Positions 26,685-34,314 of a DNA stretch of 64,000 bases are shown here, piece by piece (within the stretch, counting starts at the first letter, position 1; each line of letters starts with the position of its first letter). The notes under the pieces were generated by a model. That model did no database searches. It was given only the letters and a program-made list of their open reading frames with translations, and was not told the DNA's origin. This DNA comes from Microvirga lenta (GTDB lineage Bacteria; Pseudomonadota; Alphaproteobacteria; Rhizobiales; Beijerinckiaceae), in NCBI RefSeq assembly GCF_020532555.1, contig NZ_JAJBBR010000004.1, positions 124,001 to 188,000 on the forward strand, read 5' to 3'. The position numbers were made by a program, and so were the translations under genes.

Positions 26685-27917
26685 ATGAACTCCCCCTTCA
26701 AGAAGGCCATGGCCGAGGCGACCCGGCTCACCCGCCAGGGTCGGCTCGCCGACGCCATGGCGTCCCTGCGCGGAGCGCTCCCGGGAACGGCGTCCCGGCC
26801 CGCCGACGCGCCGCGCCACCGGTCCGAACCCGGGAAGCGCACCATCGACCTGGAGCCCCCGGCGGCCGAGGGCGGAGCCTGGACGGCGCCGCCATCCGAT
26901 TCGCCGCGCGCCGAGGCCCATCCCTGGACCGGCATCGCCGAGGGCCTGGCCCAGGCGGGCGTGCCGGAGGCGATGCGGGAGTTCCTCGGCCGCGTGGGGC
27001 AGGGCGGCCCGGTTGCCGGATTCGAGGGGCCGTTCAAGCCCGCGCCCGGCGCGCCTGCGGCTCCGTTGCCGGACGGGGCGCGCTTCGAGGAGCGCGCCTT
27101 CGCGGGCGAGGCGGGGCGGCGCAGCTACAAGCTCTATGTTCCGAGCGGCTATCGCGGGCAGGCGCTGCCCCTCGTGGTGATGCTGCATGGCTGCACCCAG
27201 TCGCCGGACGATTTCGCCGCCGGCACGCAGATGAATGCGCTCGCCGAGGAGCAGACCTTCCTCGTGGCCTATCCGGCGCAGACGAAGGCGGCCAACGCCT
27301 CGAAATGCTGGAACTGGTTCAACGCGGACGACCAGCAGCGCGACCGGGGCGAGCCGGCGCTGATCGCGGGCATCACCCGGCAGATCATGGGCGAGTTCCC
27401 GGTCGATCCCGGCCGCGTCTATGTGGCGGGCCTTTCCGCCGGCGGTGCCGCGGCAGCGATCATGGGATCGACCTATCCCGATCTCTACGCCGCCGTGGGG
27501 GTTCATTCGGGGCTGGCCTGCGGGGCCGCCCGGGACGTCGCCTCCGCCTTCGCGGCCATGCGCCAGGGCGGCCCGGCGCGCAGCGGCCGCACCGGGAAGC
27601 CGGTGCCGACCATCGTGTTCCATGGCGACCGGGACAAGACGGTCAATCCGGTCAACGGGGACCAAGTCATCGCCCAGTCGAAGGCGGGATCGGATCTGCG
27701 CCAAACCGTGTCGCGCGGGGAGAGCCCGGGCGGCGTGCGCTATACCCGCACGGTGCAGAGCGACGAGGAAGGACATCCCGTTCTCGAGCACTGGGTGCTC
27801 CACGGGGCGGGGCATGCCTGGTCCGGCGGAAGCCCGGCCGGAACCTACACCGATCCGCGCGGACCGGATGCCAGCCGCGAGATGCTGCGCTTCTTTCGCG
27901 AGCGCCGGACGGCGTGA
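26685..27917 (+). CDS. PHB-depolymerase-family esterase (LpqC-like)
   Basis: Alpha/beta hydrolase of 410 residues. The first 110 residues are a low-complexity, Pro/Ala-rich leader without a signal peptide. The hydrolase domain starts SYKLYVPSGYRGQALPLVVM, with oxyanion region MLHGCTQSPDDFAAGTQMN, nucleophile serine in VYVAGLSAGGAAAAIMG, Asp in FHGDRDKTVNP and His in LHGAGHAWSGG. Members cleave poly(3-hydroxybutyrate) or other esters. The lack of a signal suggests an intracellular enzyme. The adjacent RHH gene probably regulates it. The following 175 bases hold only a weak hairpin. Confidence 0.9.
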   Translation: MNSPFKKAMAEATRLTRQGRLADAMASLRGALPGTASRPADAPRHRSEPGKRTIDLEPPAAEGGAWTAPPSDSPRAEAHPWTGIAEGLAQAGVPEAMREFLGRVGQGGPVAGFEGPFKPAPGAPAAPLPDGARFEERAFAGEAGRRSYKLYVPSGYRGQALPLVVMLHGCTQSPDDFAAGTQMNALAEEQTFLVAYPAQTKAANASKCWNWFNADDQQRDRGEPALIAGITRQIMGEFPVDPGRVYVAGLSAGGAAAAIMGSTYPDLYAAVGVHSGLACGAARDVASAFAAMRQGGPARSGRTGKPVPTIVFHGDRDKTVNPVNGDQVIAQSKAGSDLRQTVSRGESPGGVRYTRTVQSDEEGHPVLEHWVLHGAGHAWSGGSPAGTYTDPRGPDASREMLRFFRERRTA

Positions 27918-28092
27918 AGCGGAGGCGGGTCCTCAAAAAGTTGCGGCGCAGGTCCGGCGCGGCACCTTCGGCCGCTTCGGAACTGCGCTGCATGGCACGT
28001 CACCGGAGAGTCGTTCCAGGGGGAGCCGGGCGCCGGCACCCTGTGCCGGACCGCCCGGTCCCGATGGATCTTGAGGGATCAGCGATCCCGAG

Positions 28093-28488
28093 TTAGCGGA
28101 CGGGAGTCGTGTTCCCGTAGGTGGCCGGGTTGGTCACCTGCGAGCCGCTGGCGTTCGGAACCGGCGGCGGCGGGACCGAGCCGGTCGCGGACGGCGCCAC
28201 GTTCAGCCTCTGGCCGTGGTTCTGCGGCACGGTGGAGCCGTAGGTGCAGGGATTCGTCGTCTGCGAACCGCTGGCGTTCGGAACCGGCGCGCAGGTGCCG
28301 GTCATGGCGGGCTGGCCGGGAGGGGCGGTCTGAATGGTGCCCGGGCTGGCGGTGTTGCCGTAGGTGGCCGGGTTGGTCACCTGCGAGCCGCTGGCGTTCG
28401 GAACCGGCGGCGGGGTCTGAGCCATCGCCCCAGCTGCGCTGAAGGCGAGCGCGCCAATGGCGGCGGTCGTCATAAGGATGCGTCGCAT
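28093..28488 (-). CDS. small exported repeat protein
   Basis: Secreted protein of 131 residues. The signal peptide MRRILMTTAAIGALAFSAAG is cleaved near AMA-QT. The mature part is built of three repeats around PPVPNASGSQVTNPATYGNT, the middle one diverged and containing two cysteines (GTCAPVPNASGSQTTNPC). No enzymatic motif is seen. GGAGAA seven bases before the ATG fixes the start. The function is unknown; such Asn/Thr/Pro repeats suggest an envelope or surface role. Confidence 0.75.
   Translation of the reverse strand: MRRILMTTAAIGALAFSAAGAMAQTPPPVPNASGSQVTNPATYGNTASPGTIQTAPPGQPAMTGTCAPVPNASGSQTTNPCTYGSTVPQNHGQRLNVAPSATGSVPPPPVPNASGSQVTNPATYGNTTPVR
28115..28413. repeat. 56-bp perfect direct repeat within the small exported gene
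   Basis: The 56 bases at 28115-28170 and 28358-28413 are identical and encode the first and last protein repeats. A diverged copy lies between them near 28236. Identity including third codon positions points to recent duplication or gene conversion. Confidence 0.9.
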
Positions 28489-28605
28489 AAAAGTTCTCCA
28501 TCGTAAGGCGTTGCCACGAGGGTGACGTGCCGTAAGCATCGCACGACCAACGCGGCTGTCAGGACAAGGTTGCGAAGAATCGCTTTTTGGTGATCGGCCT
28601 ATGCG

Positions 28606-28626
28606 CTGCCGCACATCCTGCGGCAG
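28606..28626. other. stem-loop in the divergent intergenic region
   Basis: CTGCCGC-ACATCCT-GCGGCAG forms a 7-bp stem in the 227-base gap between the two divergent secreted-protein genes, about 90 bases before the ATG at 28716. It might lie in the 5' leader of that gene. No known riboswitch was recognised. Confidence 0.3.
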
Positions 28627-28715
28627 CGGTTGCGGCGACGGTGCTCAAGACAAAAGCGGAACATCCCGCCTCCGCCTGCCGTTGTCAGACAAGTCTCAGT
28701 GTCCTGGAGGACGTG

Positions 28716-29201
28716 ATGATTGTCCCATTCAAAACCTTGACGGCTGCAGCCTTCGCCCTCGGCGGCGCCATGGCGCTCCAGTCGGCGCCCGCCTCGGCGC
28801 AGGTCTTCTACGGTGTTCCGGCCTATGAAGGCGGCACCGTCCGCTACTTTTCGGGCGTGCCCGTCGGCGCCCGCGCGGTGCGGCCCTACCGCCCGGTCGC
28901 GGGCTATTACGGTTCCCGTTACGGCTATCGCCCGGCCTATTACGGCCCACGATACCGCTACGGCTATCCCTATCGCTACGGCTACCGCCGCTCCTACAAC
29001 GGCGGCGCCGTCGCGGCGGGCCTGATCGGCGGCCTGGCTCTCGGCGCCATCGCCAGCGCGGCGGCCAATCCCTATTACTATTCGCCCGGCTACTATCAGC
29101 CGACCTACTACGCCCCGGCCCGCACCTGCTTCACGGAGCGCCGCCGGATCGTGAACCGCTACGGGCGTGTGATCGTCCGCCGGGTCCAGACCTGCTACTG
29201 A
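28716..29201 (+). CDS. exported Tyr/Gly/Arg-rich protein of unknown function
   Basis: Protein of 161 residues with a signal peptide (TLTAAAFALGGAMALQSAPA, cleavage near SAQ). The region rich in Tyr, Arg and Gly at 60-100 (repeated YGYR, YRYGYPY) is followed by a hydrophobic Gly/Ala segment GGAVAAGLIGGLALGAIASA that may insert in a membrane. The end has two cysteines (ARTCFTERRRIV and RRVQTCY). Similar proteins are common and uncharacterised in Rhizobiales. The GGAGG-preceded ATG sets the start, and a strong terminator follows. Confidence 0.75.
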   Translation: MIVPFKTLTAAAFALGGAMALQSAPASAQVFYGVPAYEGGTVRYFSGVPVGARAVRPYRPVAGYYGSRYGYRPAYYGPRYRYGYPYRYGYRRSYNGGAVAAGLIGGLALGAIASAAANPYYYSPGYYQPTYYAPARTCFTERRRIVNRYGRVIVRRVQTCY

Positions 29202-29226
29202 GATCCGCGTGCCGTGCCCCTCGAGG

Positions 29227-29252
29227 AAAGCCCCGCCCCGCGCGGGGCTTTT
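29227..29252 (+). terminator. intrinsic terminator after the Tyr-rich exported gene
   Basis: AAAGCCCCGC, loop CCCGC, then GCGGGGCTTT with a following T form a 10-bp GC-rich stem with an A/T-flanked base. It starts 25 bases after the stop. Confidence 0.85.
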
Positions 29253-29322
29253 CGCGTCGTTGCCCGGGCGGTGCGGACAGGGTAGAGGCAGAACCCGGGA
29301 CAATTTTCGATCTGGACGTTTC

Positions 29323-29937
29323 ATGACCACCCGCTTCCATCGCGGCGACCTGCCCGCGGACTACCAGCCCGGCCCGGCCATCGCGATCGACACCGAGACC
29401 CTCGGCCTCAACCCCCACCGGGACCGCCTGTGCGTGGTGCAGATCTCGAAGGGCGACGGCACCGCCGACGTGGTCCAGATCGAAAAGGACGGACCCGTTC
29501 CGGAGAACCTGGTCCGGGTGCTCGGCGACGAGAGCGTGCTCAAGATCTTCCACTATGCCCGCTTCGACCTTGCGGTGCTGTTCCATGCCTTCGGGGTGAT
29601 GCCGCGTCCGGTCTACTGCACCAAGGTGGCCTCGCGGCTCGTGCGCACCTATACCGACCGGCACGGCCTGAAGGACCTGGTGCGCGAGCAGCTCGGCGTC
29701 GAGCTCTCCAAGCAGCAGCAATCCTCCGACTGGGGCGCCGACACGCTCACCCAGGCCCAGCTCGACTACGCGGCCTCCGACGTGCTGCATCTCCATGCGC
29801 TCAAGGACCGGCTCGACCGGATGCTGGAGCGGGAGAACCGGCTCGGCATCGCCCACCAATGCTTCTCCTTCCTGCCCACGCGGGCGCAGCTGGATCTTTT
29901 GGGGTGGCCGGACACGGACATTTTCGCCCATAGTTGA
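29323..29937 (+). CDS. ribonuclease D-like 3'-5' exonuclease
   Basis: DEDD-family exonuclease of 204 residues. The three Exo motifs are seen: AIAIDTETLGLNPHRDRLCV (Asp, Glu), KIFHYARFDLAVLFHAFGV (Asp), and the C-terminal LDYAASDVLHLHALKDRL (Tyr, Asp). It has the catalytic domain only; the HRDC domains of full RNase D are missing. Such short forms process tRNA or small RNA 3' ends. It precedes lptC on the same strand. Confidence 0.9.
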   Translation: MTTRFHRGDLPADYQPGPAIAIDTETLGLNPHRDRLCVVQISKGDGTADVVQIEKDGPVPENLVRVLGDESVLKIFHYARFDLAVLFHAFGVMPRPVYCTKVASRLVRTYTDRHGLKDLVREQLGVELSKQQQSSDWGADTLTQAQLDYAASDVLHLHALKDRLDRMLERENRLGIAHQCFSFLPTRAQLDLLGWPDTDIFAHS

Positions 29938-30000
29938 CGCGACCTTAAACTTTCCCGCATAAAACCCTCATCCGTCACAACATTGCCACGGCTGTCGGCC

Positions 30001-30777
30001 ATGGCACCGGCCGATGTGGACGGGAAGGGGCCTTTGACAGTGACGGCGACGAACGGCATCACGATCGGTGACGGTCCGGCTCCCGTGCGGAGCGCGCGTT
30101 CGCGCGCCTTCTCCAAGGCCCAGCGCCATTCCAGGCTGGTGCGCGTCGCCAAGGTGGCGATTCCCCTCGGCGCCCTGATCGCCATGGCGGCGGTCGGCGC
30201 GGTCGCCTATCTCGATCCCTTCCGGCAGATCGAGGGGCTGAGCGTGGGCCCCATTTCCGTGAGCGGCACGAACGTGACCATGGAAAGCCCGAAGCTGACC
30301 GGCTTTCGCAACGACAACCGTCCCTACGAGGTGACGGCGAGCGCGGCGACGCAGGACGTGCGGAATCCCACCCTCGTCGAGCTGAAGGACCTGAAGGCGC
30401 GCATCGTCACCGACGACAAGGGCAGCGCCGCCCGGCTCGAGGCCGCCATCGGCATCCTGAACACCCAGAAGGAGCAGATGAACCTGCGCCAGGACGTCCG
30501 CGTGCGGACGGACAGCGGCCAGGAGGTCCTGCTCAACTCGGCCTTCGTGGACTTCAAGGCCGGCACGGTCGTGTCCGACGAGCCCGTCACCGTCACCCTC
30601 GGCAACGGCATCATCGAGGCCACCGGCCTCGAGGTGAAGGACAACGGCAAGGCCATGCATTTCAAGGGTCGCGTCCGCACCACCTTCCACGCCGCATCGT
30701 CCGAATCATCCGCTTCCGTTCCCGCCGAGGCCGGCTCCGAGAGCCCGCCGGCGCAACCGACAAGTGTGCGTCCATGA
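30001..30777 (+). CDS. lptC: LPS export ABC transporter periplasmic protein LptC
   Basis: Bitopic inner-membrane protein linking the LptBFG transporter to LptA. One membrane segment, VAKVAIPLGALIAMAAVGAV, is near residue 50. A periplasmic beta-jellyroll follows, with VSGTNVTMESPKLTGFRNDN and later QEVLLNSAFVDFKAGTVVSD. It is about 258 residues from this ATG. In-frame starts TTG 29983, TTG 30034 and GTG 30040 are alternatives, and GGAAGGGG just before the last two makes a shorter protein credible. It overlaps lptA by four bases (ATGA). Confidence 0.88.
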   Translation: MAPADVDGKGPLTVTATNGITIGDGPAPVRSARSRAFSKAQRHSRLVRVAKVAIPLGALIAMAAVGAVAYLDPFRQIEGLSVGPISVSGTNVTMESPKLTGFRNDNRPYEVTASAATQDVRNPTLVELKDLKARIVTDDKGSAARLEAAIGILNTQKEQMNLRQDVRVRTDSGQEVLLNSAFVDFKAGTVVSDEPVTVTLGNGIIEATGLEVKDNGKAMHFKGRVRTTFHAASSESSASVPAEAGSESPPAQPTSVRP

Positions 30778-31412
30778 TGACCCCAAAATTCGTCGCCCTC
30801 GCAGGCGCGCTTCTCCTCGCCGCGCCGGTCTGCGTCCAACCTGTCTCGGCCCAGGTCGGCGCCGGCAAGGAGCGCGCCGTCGGTTTCGGCAATTTCGGCG
30901 CCAGCAAGGAGCCGATCAAGATCGACGCCGACCGTCTCGACGTGTTCGACAAGGAAGGGCGCGCGGTCTTCACCGGCAACGTGGTGGCGGTTCAGGGCGA
31001 GAGCACCATGAACTGCAGCCTCATGACCGTGTACTACGAGCAGCAGAACCGGGAGGGCGGCGCCGCCGCGACGCCGGGACCGCAGGGCGCGGACGACAGC
31101 TCGATCAAGAAGATCGACTGCGAAGGCCCGGTCACCATCGTGTCGAAGACCCAGGTGGCGACGGGCAACAACGCGACCTTCGACCGGGTGTCGAACAAGA
31201 TCTTCCTGACCGGCAACGCGGCCCTGAGCGACGGGCCCAACGTCACCCGCGGCGAGCGGGTGGTGTACGACATCAACACGGGCGTGGCCAATGTGGAGAC
31301 GAAGCCGGGCGGGCGCGTGCGCGCCCTGTTCGTGCCCGGCAGCGGCGGTCCGGCTCCCACGGGAGCGGGCGCCAATGCCAAGCCCGCGCCCAAGAAGCCG
31401 GCGACCAACTGA
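30774..31412 (+). CDS. lptA: LPS transport periplasmic protein LptA (OstA-like)
   Basis: Bridge protein that carries lipopolysaccharide across the periplasm, 212 residues. The signal peptide is LAGALLLAAPVCVQPVSA. The OstA N-like jellyroll contains IKIDADRLDVFDKEGRAVFT and GNVVAVQGESTMNCSLMTVY, then NATFDRVSNKIFLTGNAALS. The C-terminal tail is Pro/Ala/Lys-rich. It is coupled to lptC by an ATGA overlap and precedes lptB by 48 bases. Confidence 0.93.
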   Translation: MMTPKFVALAGALLLAAPVCVQPVSAQVGAGKERAVGFGNFGASKEPIKIDADRLDVFDKEGRAVFTGNVVAVQGESTMNCSLMTVYYEQQNREGGAAATPGPQGADDSSIKKIDCEGPVTIVSKTQVATGNNATFDRVSNKIFLTGNAALSDGPNVTRGERVVYDINTGVANVETKPGGRVRALFVPGSGGPAPTGAGANAKPAPKKPATN

Positions 31413-31460
31413 CGTCGGCGCCTTTCATCCCGGTCCCTTCCTCATTGCAGCGATAGCCTC

Positions 31461-32306
31461 TTGAAATCCCTTCTCCGCCGTTCCCAAGCCGGTCCCTCGG
31501 ATTCGCATTTCCTGGATGCGGAGCTGAGCGCGCCGGGCCAGTCGTTCTACGAGACCACCGGAAACGTGTCCGTCTTCGGCGGACCCGGCGTGCTGGCGGT
31601 CAAGGGCCTGCAGAAGAGCTATCGCGGCCGCACCGTGGTTCACGACGCGGCCCTGAACGTGCGCGCGGGCGAGGCCGTCGGCCTGCTCGGCCCCAACGGC
31701 GCGGGCAAGACCACCATCTTCTACATGATCACCGGCCTCGTCTCGGCAGATCGGGGCGTGATCAGCCTCGACGGGCACGAGGTGACGCAGCTCCCCATGT
31801 ACCGCCGCGCCCGCCTCGGCATCGGCTACCTGCCGCAGGAGGCGTCGATCTTCCGCGGCCTCAACGTGGAGGACAACATCCGCGCGGTGCTCGAAATCGT
31901 CGAGCCGAGCCGCAAGGAGCGCGAGCGCAAGCTCGACGCGCTGCTCGACGAGTTCAACATCACGCGCCTGCGCAAGTCGCCTTCCATCGCCCTCTCGGGC
32001 GGCGAGCGGCGGCGCTGCGAGATCGCGCGCGCGCTGGCCGGCGAGCCGACCTTCATGCTGCTCGACGAGCCCTTCGCGGGCATCGACCCGATCGCGGTCG
32101 GCGACATCCAGAACCTGGTGCGCCACCTGACCCGGCGCGGCATCGGCGTGCTGATCACGGACCACAACGTCCGCGAGACCCTGGGCCTGATCGACCGGGC
32201 CTACATCATCCATTCCGGCCGCGTCCTCACCGAGGGCCACCCGGACGCCATCGTGGCCAACGAGGAGGTCCGGCGCCTCTATCTGGGCGAGGATTTCCGT
32301 CTCTGA
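31461..32306 (+). CDS. lptB: LPS export ABC transporter ATPase LptB
   Basis: Cytoplasmic ATPase of the LptBFG exporter. Walker A is LGPNGAGKTTIFYMITGL. The LptB-type Q-loop region is IGYLPQEASIFRGLNVEDNI, the signature is ALSGGERRRCEIARAL, and Walker B is FMLLDEPFAGIDP. The first 45 residues precede the usual LptB start and look unstructured. The TTG start lacks a clear ribosome site, so the true N-terminus may be shorter. In relatives rpoN follows directly; here six to seven accessory genes intervene. Confidence 0.95.
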   Translation: MKSLLRRSQAGPSDSHFLDAELSAPGQSFYETTGNVSVFGGPGVLAVKGLQKSYRGRTVVHDAALNVRAGEAVGLLGPNGAGKTTIFYMITGLVSADRGVISLDGHEVTQLPMYRRARLGIGYLPQEASIFRGLNVEDNIRAVLEIVEPSRKERERKLDALLDEFNITRLRKSPSIALSGGERRRCEIARALAGEPTFMLLDEPFAGIDPIAVGDIQNLVRHLTRRGIGVLITDHNVRETLGLIDRAYIIHSGRVLTEGHPDAIVANEEVRRLYLGEDFRL

Positions 32307-32351
32307 CGACCCGGCTCAGGGGCTCCCGGAAAGCGGCTTGAGACCGGCCTT

Positions 32352-32855
32352 TCAGCGGGAATAGATGGCCGAGTTGCCGCCGTGCTCCTTGACCTCGACG
32401 CTCTCGAGCCAGACCCGGCCCGCGGTTTCCTCGCGCACGAAGCCGGCCACGTGGTTGAACACGTGCTTGGCCGTGGCCTCGCAGCCCACCGCCGGGAGCA
32501 CGCGCAGGTTCACCAGACCGTCCCGGTGCAGGGCCGCGAAACGCTCCAGCTCGGGATCGTCCTCGGCGACCAGCATGGTGTGGTCGAACAGATCCTTGAG
32601 CCACGCCTTGACCGGCTTCATGCCGCCGAAGTCGAAGCACCAGTTGCGCTCGTCGAGCTCATAGGTGGCGAAGACGAACCGGAAGGCGAGGGCGTAGCCG
32701 TGGATCAGGCGGCAATGGGAATGCGTGGCCCGCCATTGGCGGAAGCAGCACGACAGCCCCTCGTTATGGTCGTAGCTCTTGGTCGACCGGTAGATTTCCC
32801 GCCCCTGGGGAGGGCTCTCGGGCGCAGGCGCCGGTCGTTCGGCGGTCAGGGTCAT
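32352..32855 (-). CDS. queD: 6-carboxytetrahydropterin synthase QueD-like protein
   Basis: Zinc enzyme of the queuosine pathway that converts dihydroneopterin triphosphate to carboxytetrahydropterin, 167 residues. Catalytic Cys and metal His residues are in CCFRQWRATHSHCRLIHGYA. The family segments CFDFGGMKPVKAWLKDLFDH and EVKEHGGNSAIY are present. About 20 extra residues lie at the N-terminus. GGAGAG six bases before the ATG supports the start. It follows folE by 31 bases, so the two form an operon supplying the first two steps. Confidence 0.9.
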   Translation of the reverse strand: MTLTAERPAPAPESPPQGREIYRSTKSYDHNEGLSCCFRQWRATHSHCRLIHGYALAFRFVFATYELDERNWCFDFGGMKPVKAWLKDLFDHTMLVAEDDPELERFAALHRDGLVNLRVLPAVGCEATAKHVFNHVAGFVREETAGRVWLESVEVKEHGGNSAIYSR

Positions 32856-32886
32856 CGAAAACTCTCCGAAGGGCTTTCTGACGGGT

Positions 32887-33561
32887 CTATTCGGCCGATC
32901 CCCGGTCGAGGGTGACGCATTCCTGGAGGAACTCGCTCTTGTGCTCGGCGCTGGTGGCGAGCTCGCCCCAGAAATAGGTGTTCACCATGCGGCTGCGGCG
33001 GCTGGAGCGCACGCCCCGCTGGGTCTTGCACATGTGCACCGCGCTGATGCGCACGGCGAGGCCGCGCGGCTTCGTCATGTCCACGATGTAATCGCCGATC
33101 TGCTTGACGAGCTCTTCCTGGATCTGGAGCCGGGAGGCGAAGTAATCGACGATGCGGTCGTATTTCGACAGGCCGATGATCTTGCCCTCGGCCGAGGGCA
33201 GGATGCCGATATAGGCATAGCCGTAGATCGGCATGAGGTGATGCGCGCACATGGAGCGCAGCTCGATCGGGCCGGTCACGATGAGCTGGTCGTAGGACCG
33301 CACGTTGTCGAACTCGGTGATCCGCGGGGGAGCCGTGTAGCGGCCCTGCAGGATCTCCTCCACGTACATCTTGGCGACCCGCTGGGGCGTATCGCGGGTG
33401 TTGTGGTCGTTCCGGTGGTCGATGCGCAGAATATCGAACAGTTCCTCGACCTTGCTGGCCGCGGCGGCAATCATCGTTTCCCGCTCCGCCTCGTCGATCG
33501 GCTGATCGAGAGCCTCGTTGCAGAGCCGGGACAAATTCAAACCAGTGGAGTGGAAGTTCAT
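32887..33561 (-). CDS. folE: GTP cyclohydrolase I FolE
   Basis: Converts GTP to dihydroneopterin triphosphate for folate, queuosine and other pterins, 224 residues. The zinc ligands are in MCAHHLMPIYGYAYIG and HMCKTQRGV, and substrate residues are in GKIIGLSKYDRIVDYFASRL. AAAGG six bases upstream supports the ATG. Pairing with queD suggests a function in queuosine supply. Its upstream region (33562-33759) is unusually A+T-rich for this genome and no preQ1 riboswitch fold was recognised. Confidence 0.95.
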   Translation of the reverse strand: MNFHSTGLNLSRLCNEALDQPIDEAERETMIAAAASKVEELFDILRIDHRNDHNTRDTPQRVAKMYVEEILQGRYTAPPRITEFDNVRSYDQLIVTGPIELRSMCAHHLMPIYGYAYIGILPSAEGKIIGLSKYDRIVDYFASRLQIQEELVKQIGDYIVDMTKPRGLAVRISAVHMCKTQRGVRSSRRSRMVNTYFWGELATSAEHKSEFLQECVTLDRGSAE

Positions 33562-33759
33562 AATCGACCTTTATCCGATGAACGTCGAAAGGCTGCTCGT
33601 TCCCTAGTGTCGCAGACGCATTAGGCGTGCCGCATAGCGTCTGTGGCAAGCTATATGCTAATTCTTTGTGACGAAAGACTGATTAAAGGAATAATTATAA
33701 CTCGCGCATCATCATTGATTCTTGGTATTAGTTTTTGCCGAAGACCTCCGGAGATTAGA

Positions 33760-34284
33760 ATGATTATTGACTACGCGAAACGCAATATCGTGGCGATTGC
33801 GGTATTGTTGGTCGGATTCCTCAGCGTCACGGGTGCGGGCGCAGAGACCCTGGGAACGCCCAAGGAGAAACCCATCCTGACCATCTCCGGCAAGATCGGC
33901 GCCACCAACAAGGGCGACACGGCCCAGTTCGACCGTCCCATGCTCGAGGCTCTCGGCATGGAGACCATCGAGACCACGACGCCCTGGTACAACGGCCCGG
34001 TGAAGTTCGAGGGCGTCTCCCTCGACAAGCTGATGAAGCTGGTCGGCGCCGACGGCCAGCGGGCCGTCTTCGTCGCCCTCAACGACTACAGCAGCGAGAT
34101 CCCGATCGAGGATTTCTCGAAGCACAACGTGATCCTGGCCCTGAAGCGCGACGGCGAGTACATGCCGGTCCGCGACAAGGGACCTCTCTTCGTGATCTAC
34201 CCCTTCGACAGCAAGCCGGAACTGAAGAACCAGACCTATTACGGCCGCTCCGTCTGGCAGGTCGCGAAGATCGTCGTGAAATGA
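33760..34284 (+). CDS. exported oxidoreductase molybdopterin-binding-fold protein, cofactor Cys not evident
   Basis: Periplasmic protein of 174 residues. The signal peptide is NIVAIAVLLVGFLSVTGAGA. The mature part has ILTISGKIGATNKGDTAQFD, VKFEGVSLDKLMKLVGADG, VALNDYSSEIPIEDF and a C-terminal RSVWQVAKIVVK. This resembles the sulfite-oxidase (Oxidored_molyb) fold in a short form without an obvious cysteine to hold molybdenum, so it may be a sensor rather than an enzyme. GGAG precedes the ATG by about seven bases. The GGDEF-EAL gene begins 30 bases later and the two probably act together. Confidence 0.75.
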   Translation: MIIDYAKRNIVAIAVLLVGFLSVTGAGAETLGTPKEKPILTISGKIGATNKGDTAQFDRPMLEALGMETIETTTPWYNGPVKFEGVSLDKLMKLVGADGQRAVFVALNDYSSEIPIEDFSKHNVILALKRDGEYMPVRDKGPLFVIYPFDSKPELKNQTYYGRSVWQVAKIVVK

Positions 34285-34314
34285 CCGCCTGAGGCTCGTT
34301 TCGGAGGACAGCCC

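Noticed and set aside
28115..28413. The spaced 56-bp repeats as a CRISPR-like array.
   Set aside because: There are only two perfect copies, they lie in frame within a coding gene with a signal peptide, and the spacer encodes a diverged protein repeat.
33562..33759. A preQ1 riboswitch in the leader of folE.
   Set aside because: The region is A+T-rich with only a weak 6-bp AGACGC/GCGTCT pairing. The conserved preQ1 aptamer bases were not recognisable.
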